Assembly (NCBI RefSeq): GCF_030812315.1
Contig: NZ_JAUSSM010000004.1
Coordinates: forward strand, 124,001-188,000
Reading direction: 5' to 3'
Source of the DNA: Arthrobacter oryzae
GTDB taxonomy: Bacteria; Actinomycetota; Actinomycetes; Actinomycetales; Micrococcaceae
Length of the DNA: 64,000 nucleotides
This document shows, piece after piece, positions 1 to 7,458 of the stretch. A model generated the notes under the pieces. That model was not told the DNA's origin. It saw nothing but the letters and a program-made list of their open reading frames with translations, and made no database searches. The translations under genes were made by a program, and so were the position numbers. Position 1 is the first letter of the stretch. Each line of letters opens with the position of its first letter.

Positions 1-2
1 TG

Positions 3-1235
3 CGCAACCCGCAAGCCCTTGGACCTTTCCCCATGCGCACCGAGCCGGGCACGGACGTTTTCATCCTCGGATACCGGAAATCGGGAGCGGACCCGGATCT
101 GCAGCACATCAAGGTCGCGTTCATGCGTAACTTTCTGATGGCGATTGACCGTGGAGGACTGATCGTCAAGGGGCTCACGCCCACGCATACCTGGGAGCTG
201 GATCAGGTCAGCTTGGAAAAGTACGTTGTCGAGGACGCGGAGGCTCAGGCCTTCTACCGCGCCATTAAGGACCCCGAACCGATCCGGCATACCAGCAAGC
301 GGCTCGGCAAGTTGGCTCTCTACATCAACATCGACGACGACAGCCTTGAAAAGACCCTGCACACCATAACCATGCGGAAACCGTTGATGAGAATCGACAT
401 CTTTCGCCACACCTCCATTCCGGTCAAGTATGCGGCCGTCTTGGAGTGCTCGGATGACCACGGAAACAAGCTACTGCGCACCTTGGAGCCCCCGCAGCAT
501 CACAAGTGGGATCCTGGCCGAGCTGCCTATGGTGAGTCGTTGCTGCGTGAACTCAAGAACTTCGTCCGAGACGGTCTCAAGAGCAGAGTCAAACAGCAAA
601 TCGGCGACCAGGTCGTCATCAAGGGACTGGCCCGGTACTTGCCCACCGAGTTGTTCGAGGAAAAGTCCGGGACTCTGCGCAGCGCCGGAACACCGCAGGA
701 CGGTCCCGGCACTGACCAAGAGTCAAGCACCGTGCAGGGCTCGGACGGCGAACTGACACAGGTCGCAACGCGAGAGCGTCAGACAGTCCGTGTCGGTGTA
801 CGGACTTCGGCCGGCGCCGAAGGCACCTCCCCCACGGATAAGGGCAAGGATCAAGGCGGTGAAGGCACCCGGAATAAGAAAGGGGGCACTCTGTCCGCGG
901 ACGGCGAGCAGGGAAAAGGCGCCGGACGGATCACGGCGGGAGAGGTGCGCTTCCGCAGCTGGTCAGATGCCACGACCGGCGACTTGTGCCTGGCGATAAC
1001 GCCTCTGGAGGACGTCGCCGGCGACCTCGAACTTGTGCCCCTTGGGCCTGGAGGCAGCATGGAGGACGACTACATGCTGCCCATTTCCGAAGGCGTGCTG
1101 ACCATTGGAGGCGCCAGCGAGCCCTTGAAGCATCAGGGCAACGTCCTATCGCAGCTGCAGCTGAAGGCCGGCATTACTTCTCACGTCCGGCTCAAGCTCT
1201 CATCAAATCACCGCTACCGTCTGGGGGTTAAGTGA
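3..1235 (+). CDS. C-terminal part of an ATPase-like protein (5' end outside window)
   Basis: The frame is open to the left window edge, so the ATG at 33 is probably internal and the gene starts upstream. The segment before and after it (GPFPMRTEPGTDVFILGYRK, then a conserved RNFLMAIDRG) resembles, from memory, the region after the ATPase domain in HSP90-like (GHKL) ATP-binding proteins of bacterial defence loci; no nucleotide-binding motif is inside the window. Residues from about 220 onward (numbered from the ATG at 33) are a low-complexity charged Gly/Thr/Lys linker followed by a small beta-rich C-terminal domain. It overlaps the next gene by 4 bp (GTGA), so it is the first visible gene of the operon ending in the cytosine methyltransferase. 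Family assignment is an inference; an unrelated scaffold protein is possible. Confidence 0.6.
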   Translation, partial: RNPQALGPFPMRTEPGTDVFILGYRKSGADPDLQHIKVAFMRNFLMAIDRGGLIVKGLTPTHTWELDQVSLEKYVVEDAEAQAFYRAIKDPEPIRHTSKRLGKLALYINIDDDSLEKTLHTITMRKPLMRIDIFRHTSIPVKYAAVLECSDDHGNKLLRTLEPPQHHKWDPGRAAYGESLLRELKNFVRDGLKSRVKQQIGDQVVIKGLARYLPTELFEEKSGTLRSAGTPQDGPGTDQESSTVQGSDGELTQVATRERQTVRVGVRTSAGAEGTSPTDKGKDQGGEGTRNKKGGTLSADGEQGKGAGRITAGEVRFRSWSDATTGDLCLAITPLEDVAGDLELVPLGPGGSMEDDYMLPISEGVLTIGGASEPLKHQGNVLSQLQLKAGITSHVRLKLSSNHRYRLGVK

Positions 1236-2101
1236 ATACATTTACGAAGAGGGGCTCCTACCCGCATCCGGTGCTCGACGCATCGGACGACGTGGGTTCC
1301 TCCATTGAAGTTGTCAACGTCACTATCGCGCCGAGCGTGGATGATGTGGAGATCAAGTTTCAAGTGCGGATGAGCGATCCGGACATCCAGTCGCTCATGG
1401 ATGACGGCACCGCCCGGTATAGTTTCCGCTGGACCTGCAGCTCCACCATCGCCAGCGGTGAGCTCAGCGCCTCGGTCCACCAGCAGCATGTCGACGGCAG
1501 CACATACATCGGATGGATCGATCAGCAGGACATCCGCGGCACAGTTAAGGTTGAAATCAGGATCATTGCGACCAGCCAAGTCGATCCATACAGCCTCCAA
1601 AACCAACACGGTGACTATGCGGGCGCATCCTTCAGCATCCTCCCGGGAGATGTACTCGCCGACGGTGGCTTTTTCGAATTCGAGCCGGAGAAGCGCTACG
1701 ATCCGCTCTCGCCACCAGTAGGGTCATGCTTCCGATTTATCGCGGACCCGAAGCTCAAGAAGGGCCTGAAGGTTAAATTCTTTGACGACGAACATGTGCT
1801 CGTGGCCTTCCCCGAAAAGACGCTTCCCGGGTTTGGCCTGCTACAGGGGCGGCCGGACCTGCAGATCAGTCTCGTAGTCCTGCCTGCGCTCATGCAGACG
1901 ATTTCCTTCATCAAGGAGAACTTGGCGGCTGAGAGCGAGGGGGAAGACCTTTCCGGCAAGAAATGGTACACGGCGGTGAACCGGCTTGTGCAAGAGTCAG
2001 GATCCTATGAGGACAATTCTTTTGAACTGGCACAAAAAATTCTGGGCCATCCGTTGGATGCCTCACTGATGAAACCATTCGACGGCTTGGGGGACGAATG
2101 A
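1232..2101 (+). CDS. Hypothetical protein in methyltransferase operon
   Basis: A 289-residue protein starting with GTG that overlaps the preceding stop codon by 4 bp and the next gene by 4 bp (ATGA), which indicates translational coupling. No signal peptide, membrane segment or catalytic motif is visible. The N-terminal half looks beta-rich (alternating hydrophobic strands around residues 20-130) and the C-terminal third is more helical. I do not recognise a family. Its fixed position between the ATPase-like gene and DUF6339 suggests a structural or DNA-recognition subunit of the restriction-like system, but this is only context. Confidence 0.75.
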   Translation: MNTFTKRGSYPHPVLDASDDVGSSIEVVNVTIAPSVDDVEIKFQVRMSDPDIQSLMDDGTARYSFRWTCSSTIASGELSASVHQQHVDGSTYIGWIDQQDIRGTVKVEIRIIATSQVDPYSLQNQHGDYAGASFSILPGDVLADGGFFEFEPEKRYDPLSPPVGSCFRFIADPKLKKGLKVKFFDDEHVLVAFPEKTLPGFGLLQGRPDLQISLVVLPALMQTISFIKENLAAESEGEDLSGKKWYTAVNRLVQESGSYEDNSFELAQKILGHPLDASLMKPFDGLGDE

Positions 2102-2862
2102 TGGAAAACAACCATGCCCGCGCACTGACCAACCAGGCGGTGTTCGAGCTCAAGTCCGCTCTCGAAGTCGCTCAGACGCCGGACGATTTTCTGGCTGATG
2201 CTGACATCATCATCGGCAGGCCAGAGAACCAGCTGGAACTTCACCTGAACTTGGGAGTTCCGGACTCTTTAGATGCCGGATCGAAAGGAAGCACCGGACG
2301 TGATGTTGAAAACGCCCCTGTAGTTTACGACTACCTTGGCGTCCTCGATCGGGCCAACGCATCCGACCGGCGGCTCTGGACGTATCTTGCGTTCTCTACG
2401 TACCGGGACTACATGGAGAAACGATGGCCCCTCACTGAGGTGAGGAACTGGAAAGGCCGCGTGCAAGACCGCTGGCTGATGCTAAATTCCTCTCGCGACC
2501 CGCTCGTCAGGCACGGTATCTCCCGGCTGTGGTGGGTGGCGGCTATGACGTATGACCCGAAGCTGCAATACCCACTCTCCAAAGCTGTCGGGGATCCCTT
2601 CGCTTACACTCGAGAGGCCTTTCGGAACGAGGACCGCATTAATTCCCTGTTTCACAGAGAAGCCGGGGCCTTTCCCGACGTGGTCAGGTGCGTTCTTGAA
2701 CATGCCTCTCAAGGAGGCGGGTACGCGACTGACAAACACGTCGCCGCGCTGATGATGGAGCTAACGCTGGTCTACGGGTACCGCGACCTCGGTTTCTTGG
2801 ACCACAGCGCCCTCAGCGCTCTCGTCATCGAATCAGCTCCCGCTGTGAAGGATGCAGGATGA
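2098..2862 (+). CDS. DUF6339 family protein
   Basis: A 254-residue protein. Visible hallmarks are a segment around residues 75-110 (ENAPVVYDYLG, then RLWTYLAFSTYRDYMEKRWP) and a later RHGISRLWWVA, which I associate with DUF6339, a family of unknown function seen beside DNA cytosine methyltransferases in restriction-type loci. It is mostly alpha-helical with many aromatic residues and has no obvious nuclease motif. It overlaps its upstream neighbour by 4 bp and its downstream neighbour by up to 11 bp. The family call rests on recalled sequence similarity; the molecular role is unknown. Confidence 0.7.
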   Translation: MMENNHARALTNQAVFELKSALEVAQTPDDFLADADIIIGRPENQLELHLNLGVPDSLDAGSKGSTGRDVENAPVVYDYLGVLDRANASDRRLWTYLAFSTYRDYMEKRWPLTEVRNWKGRVQDRWLMLNSSRDPLVRHGISRLWWVAAMTYDPKLQYPLSKAVGDPFAYTREAFRNEDRINSLFHREAGAFPDVVRCVLEHASQGGGYATDKHVAALMMELTLVYGYRDLGFLDHSALSALVIESAPAVKDAG

Positions 2863-4405
2863 AATAGCCGTAGTGCGCCTCCACTCCGAGCTGATGAGCA
2901 AATTGTCAGCCGGGCCTGGTATCCTGGAGTTCGGATATCAAGGGGTGCATGTGTTTCCAGTTATTGATCTCTTCGCCGGGCCCGGAGGCCTGAATGAAGG
3001 ATTCTCAAGCGTCAGAGACGAGCAAGGCGGCTTCGTCTTCAATACGTTGGCATCTTTTGAGATGGATACCCTTGCGTGCCAAACGCTCAGGTTACGAGCG
3101 ACGTACAGGGAGCTCGTCCGATCAGGCGCAGATCTGCAACCTTACTTCGACTACATCAAGGGCAAGAAGTCGTGGCACTCCGTTCTCACAGGTGATTTTA
3201 GAGAGGCGTATCTAGCTGCGAAAGCTCACGTCTACCAGGTGGAGCTTGGAGAGGTCAACCGCCCTGAGGTGGACACCTTCATAGAAAAGCAGCTCGGCCC
3301 GGAGAGTGAGCGAGGACATTGGGCACTCATCGGCGGGCCCCCGTGCCAGGCGTATTCCCTAGCCGGGCGGTCCCGTAGGACTGGAGATCATTCGTTCGCT
3401 TCAGACCACAAGCACTTCCTCTACCGTGAGTATCTCCACATCCTAGGAAAGTTCAAGCCGACGATTTTTGTTATGGAGAACGTCAAGGGGCTTCTCTCGT
3501 CGAAAAATGGCGACAGCAGCATGTTCCAAACGATCTTGGGTGACCTCAAACGTCTCCCCAGTGGTGTGAGCTACGAAATCCGTTCACTAGTAGTGGACGC
3601 TGAACCACAAGACTTGAACCCGTCCGATTTCATCATCCGCTCAGAAGAATACGGAGTGCCGCAGAAGAGGCACCGCGTGATTCTGCTCGGGGTTCGAAGT
3701 GATGTCGCCGCCAATATTCCTCGACGGATTATCGAGAAGGCTGACGGGGCAGTCACGGTCCGGGCAGCCGTCCAGACGATGCCCAGCATTCGAGCACAGA
3801 CTTCCGGCAGGAAGCCGAAGATCGATCAAGACTGGGTCTCGGTCCAAGCTGAGGCACTAAGCCAGATACGCGGCATAGACGTAGCGTCGAAGCCGGAACC
3901 GGTAAAGGCCGGCGTGCTGGCAGTAGATGCGTACGAATCCTGGGTGCTGGATGACAGGCTAACGCTACCGGTGCAGCACGAGCCCCGCGCACACATGGTT
4001 TCGGATCTTGCGCGGTATCGCGTGATGGCGGAGCTGGCAGAACGCTTGGGAAAGAGCCCGAAGTACACCGACCTGCCGGCGACTCTCCATCCCGAACACA
4101 GGAACGTCGGCAGAGCGGGGACTCCTTTCACGGACCGCTTTAGAGTGCAGGTTTGGGACGCACCAGCCACGACGGTGGTTTCACACATTTCCAAAGACGG
4201 GCACTACTACATTCACCCGGATCCGGAGCAGACGCGCAGCTTCACGGTACGCGAAGCCGCACGCCTTCAGTCCTTCCCCGACAATTACTTCTTCGAAGGT
4301 GCCAGGACGCAGCAATTTCACCAAGTGGGGAACGCCGTCCCACCACTGCTTTCTAAGCAGATCGGCGACGTTGTTGCCGACATGCTGGCAGCTCTCAGGG
4401 ACTAA
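2852..4405 (+). CDS. dcm: DNA (cytosine-5-)-methyltransferase
   Basis: C5-cytosine methyltransferase that would transfer a methyl group from S-adenosylmethionine to cytosine and so mark host DNA. Motif order is complete: motif I VIDLFAGPGGLNEGF near residue 36, motif IV with the catalytic Cys in GGPPCQAYS near 164, ENVKGLL (VI) near 209, QKRHRVILLG (VIII) near 271, and motifs IX-X in EAARLQSFPDNYF and VGNAVPPLL at the C-terminus. The target-recognition region is the long variable stretch between VIII and IX. The longest start is at 2852, but a GTG at 2951 has AGGGG five bases upstream and leaves the usual short lead into motif I, so it may be the true start. The last 11 bp overlap the convergent AIPR gene, with no terminator between. 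Confidence 0.95.
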   Translation: MQDEIAVVRLHSELMSKLSAGPGILEFGYQGVHVFPVIDLFAGPGGLNEGFSSVRDEQGGFVFNTLASFEMDTLACQTLRLRATYRELVRSGADLQPYFDYIKGKKSWHSVLTGDFREAYLAAKAHVYQVELGEVNRPEVDTFIEKQLGPESERGHWALIGGPPCQAYSLAGRSRRTGDHSFASDHKHFLYREYLHILGKFKPTIFVMENVKGLLSSKNGDSSMFQTILGDLKRLPSGVSYEIRSLVVDAEPQDLNPSDFIIRSEEYGVPQKRHRVILLGVRSDVAANIPRRIIEKADGAVTVRAAVQTMPSIRAQTSGRKPKIDQDWVSVQAEALSQIRGIDVASKPEPVKAGVLAVDAYESWVLDDRLTLPVQHEPRAHMVSDLARYRVMAELAERLGKSPKYTDLPATLHPEHRNVGRAGTPFTDRFRVQVWDAPATTVVSHISKDGHYYIHPDPEQTRSFTVREAARLQSFPDNYFFEGARTQQFHQVGNAVPPLLSKQIGDVVADMLAALRD

Positions 4406-6473
4406 ACGTTCGGAATCCCTTTGCATTTGCGGAGGAGACAAGGTTGAGCAGCCTGGCGGACTGCCGCTCGGTCGGCAGTCCTGACTTCCTGCCCGTCACA
4501 AGGTCGAGAATACTTAGGTCCGTGGGGCTGGCGACGCCGTTTCCCAGCGAGAATTCGCGCAGCTCCAGCCAGTGCTCCCTGGGTATTTCAAAGACACGAG
4601 TCTGTTGGTTGATTCCGTTGTCGATCTTCTGCGTTTCCTTCCCAGTCCGTCCCCTTTGCGCCACAGTGGCCGGGTCAGCAAGCCCCGCGAGGAAAGCTTC
4701 AGGAAGCCGGATCGGTACCGCGCGGACCAGGTCCCAGCAGGCGGCCTTTTTGGCCCATTCGGTAACGTTTTGTGTCGGCCGATGTTCACTCGTCAGTGCA
4801 GCTTGCACGGACTGAGCAATTTCAACAGCCACGTCCAAGATGTTCTGGGGGGCTGCTTGAGAACGCCAAATCAAGTCGAAGTCCATCAAACGGCCACGCC
4901 CTTGAGTCTCAACAAGGCTTGCCATTTTTGCCACCGTGTAGGTAACGATATTGGCAAGGTAGGCGCGGTCCCGCTGATACCACTCGGTATTCCTCACAGC
5001 CGAATGGATACCCGAGAACAGAATTGCCTTGCCAATCGCGTCTTTGAAATAGATCTCATTGATCGAGGATTCGTCTTTATCCCATGCCTTTGCCACCATT
5101 TCCGCAAAAGCAACAAAGTTCTTCTGGGCACCTGCGCTGACGATGTGAGGGCGCTGCTCCCACGACATTATGAATTTGGCCAAAGCCGGTTTGTCGAACT
5201 TCTGGTGCTTTGGATAGAGCTTGTCGAATCGTGAAGCTTCAGCTCTAGGCAGCTTATTCTTCTCATTCTCGTACTGACCGCGTGTCCGCTCGTAGTACCA
5301 CTTTGTGTTGTAGGTGGCGCCCGCGACGGTCGGGGCCAGCACCCGTCGTGACAGCTCCTCGATGCGGACGTGATAGGGGCTGTTCGAAAAGAAGTCCGCT
5401 GCGCTTACGGCGTTTTGGCTATTGGCGAACCTTGAGATGCTGGGCACGAGTTCGCTGGCCACGGCGGGCGCTACAACAACCAGCTTCATGGGGACAAAGA
5501 CATTCTGCAGAACGGCCTTATCTTTTGCCTCCTTGTCAACGAAGAACAACGACGCCGTTGTCTGTCCGCCGTTGACGATCTGGAGGTCCTCAATAGTCAG
5601 GATGGTTGACTTCTCACCATCCGTCTGCACCGAGGTGGCCGTCGCGGTGACTCCGTTGTTGAAGGCCATGAAATTTTGGGGAGCAGAGTAGATAGTCTCA
5701 CGGATGCCCTTATTGACCTTGCCCCTGTTGGTCAAGTAGGAGCGCACGTTGCTCTCCAGGAGCCGGCTGCCATAGCGTCCGTAGAGTCCTGCGAGTACGT
5801 TTCCAGGCACGGATGCCAGGTAGGTCGCAAACTCCGGGGTTGACTCGACCTTCAGCGCGGGGAGGCCTGCCTCCTGCCACTCTCGTAGGTCGATCTGCAA
5901 CGCTTCCCGGCCGCTCTGCGATTCATGGAGTTGATGCAGTCGGCCAACGTCCCAGAGCTGGTAATCGACGGGGATGCCGTTCAGTGCCTCGCTTGGAAGC
6001 TCACGCAGCCGGTTGCTCAGCTGCCCATCCGTCAAGAGATAGAGACGGTACCGTGAGACATTGCTCCCGCGATTGCGGAGGTCGTACGCGAGCTGATAAG
6101 CCGGCGAGCTCTCCTCCCGGCCCTCCAAGAAACTTCCGTCGAGCGAATCGGCCAGAAAATACTGAAGTGCTTTCAGAGCGCCTTTGGCGTCCGTGGAGGA
6201 AACGACTTGAATTTCAGGCGAGCCGACATAGATCGTCGCGACTAGCGCAACACTGTTATCGGCATTGTCGAGGTCGTAGCCGTTTACCTTCAGCCTGCGC
6301 CGCCGCGTCCCCGTCCCGTCAAAGTCAAGGGTGACAACATCGTCAAACTCTCCGGCTTCTGTGAGCAACTCCGCGCAATGTCGCGCGAACGCCGTAGCCG
6401 TAAACTCACCGTCGGCGTCGGCCAAGGACCCGACCGAAGCTAGCAAGTTCTCGTGGTAGCTCTGAACGTTCAC
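4395..6473 (-). CDS. AIPR family (abortive infection phage resistance) protein
   Basis: A 692-residue protein with the diagnostic AIPR core: FNNGVTATATSV near residue 268 and LQIVNGGQTTASLFF near residue 297. AIPR proteins are linked to abortive phage infection and often sit beside restriction enzymes; their biochemical activity is not established. It is the last gene of a minus-strand operon running from the GHKL ATPase through Z1 and the PD-(D/E)XK gene, separated from the latter by one base. Its 3' end overlaps the end of the methyltransferase gene. No truncation is visible. Confidence 0.9.
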   Translation of the reverse strand: MNVQSYHENLLASVGSLADADGEFTATAFARHCAELLTEAGEFDDVVTLDFDGTGTRRRRLKVNGYDLDNADNSVALVATIYVGSPEIQVVSSTDAKGALKALQYFLADSLDGSFLEGREESSPAYQLAYDLRNRGSNVSRYRLYLLTDGQLSNRLRELPSEALNGIPVDYQLWDVGRLHQLHESQSGREALQIDLREWQEAGLPALKVESTPEFATYLASVPGNVLAGLYGRYGSRLLESNVRSYLTNRGKVNKGIRETIYSAPQNFMAFNNGVTATATSVQTDGEKSTILTIEDLQIVNGGQTTASLFFVDKEAKDKAVLQNVFVPMKLVVVAPAVASELVPSISRFANSQNAVSAADFFSNSPYHVRIEELSRRVLAPTVAGATYNTKWYYERTRGQYENEKNKLPRAEASRFDKLYPKHQKFDKPALAKFIMSWEQRPHIVSAGAQKNFVAFAEMVAKAWDKDESSINEIYFKDAIGKAILFSGIHSAVRNTEWYQRDRAYLANIVTYTVAKMASLVETQGRGRLMDFDLIWRSQAAPQNILDVAVEIAQSVQAALTSEHRPTQNVTEWAKKAACWDLVRAVPIRLPEAFLAGLADPATVAQRGRTGKETQKIDNGINQQTRVFEIPREHWLELREFSLGNGVASPTDLSILDLVTGRKSGLPTERQSARLLNLVSSANAKGFRTFSP

Positions 6474-6474
6474 T

Positions 6475-7458
6475 TTAGATGACCCCGTAATTCTTCATTC
6501 GGCTGAGTGCCATATCTGCATCGATTGCGAATTGATCGAGCGCTGTTAGCTCCAGGCGGTACTTCACCCCGGCCACTCCTGTCGCTAGGTCTCGGGGAGT
6601 GATGCGGGGGAAATCGTCGGAGACGATGTAGTAGTCATAACTGCGGCTGCTGAAGTACATCCGACCGTAGACCTCATCGTTTGGGTCAAACCCCAGCTCA
6701 TCCAGTGCACTGTCAAACGCTTCAAGATCTCCGTCGTCAAGAGCGACGGAGTCCTTCGCGAGGACGACCTTGTCGCCGAGCGACGTGAACCCAGGAAGGG
6801 GCTTCGCGCTATCGGCAACCTCAACCGTCACAAGAACAATATTGTCGCCGTCGAGCTGATATTCAGAAGCGATCCTCAACGCGTGAGTGCTGGCATGCCG
6901 ACTCTTCACTTCATAGTGAACATCAACGAACTGGAAGTCTTGGTCGGATCCATAAGGTCCCTGCCAGCCTTCAACGACCACAGAGGAGCCGACAGTTGGC
7001 CCAAGGACGTCGAATCCGAATTCCAACTCTGCAAACAGGCCCCTGCACTCCTCCATGCTCAGCACTCGTTTTTTCGAGGCTTGGAAGAGCTGGCGCCACT
7101 CCGCAAAGCACTCCATGGCCGTGGAAAGCCCGGCGCTTTCAGTTGCGGCCTCGGAAACCTTTTCGTGCACATGACCACACAGCTGCATGAAGACTTCGCT
7201 GAACTTGGCGTCCTCCAAAGTGAGTAGAAGTATCCACGTCCCGTCGTGCTCGCGCTCCGCCCGAACGATAGATACTGCATCAGATAGTTGCGGAAAGCCT
7301 GGCGGTTGGCGGGTGATCAGGCCGAAGCTCAATCGACCGACTTCGTCCGCGCCATAAACCATCCGCGTAGCCAGCATTGGGTCGAGCTCCCGGAGAGTGA
7401 CCAGTCCCGCGCGGACTTCTTCGTTCCAGCGCTCCGATGTCCATGTCGAAGCTGTCAC
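6475..7458 (-). CDS. DUF4420-type PD-(D/E)XK endonuclease-like protein
   Basis: A 327-residue protein with a restriction-endonuclease fold signature: a helix with Glu in GLFAELEF near residue 140, the sequence WQGPYGSDQDFQFVD, then YEVKS near residue 182 supplying the E-x-K of the PD-(D/E)XK site. This matches the DUF4420 family, the predicted cleaving subunit of the MORC/Z1 restriction systems. It would cut unmethylated or foreign DNA, with the neighbouring methyltransferase protecting the host. The start overlaps the Z1 stop by 4 bp and it ends one base before the AIPR gene, so the three are co-transcribed. Confidence 0.88.
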   Translation of the reverse strand: MTASTWTSERWNEEVRAGLVTLRELDPMLATRMVYGADEVGRLSFGLITRQPPGFPQLSDAVSIVRAEREHDGTWILLLTLEDAKFSEVFMQLCGHVHEKVSEAATESAGLSTAMECFAEWRQLFQASKKRVLSMEECRGLFAELEFGFDVLGPTVGSSVVVEGWQGPYGSDQDFQFVDVHYEVKSRHASTHALRIASEYQLDGDNIVLVTVEVADSAKPLPGFTSLGDKVVLAKDSVALDDGDLEAFDSALDELGFDPNDEVYGRMYFSSRSYDYYIVSDDFPRITPRDLATGVAGVKYRLELTALDQFAIDADMALSRMKNYGVI

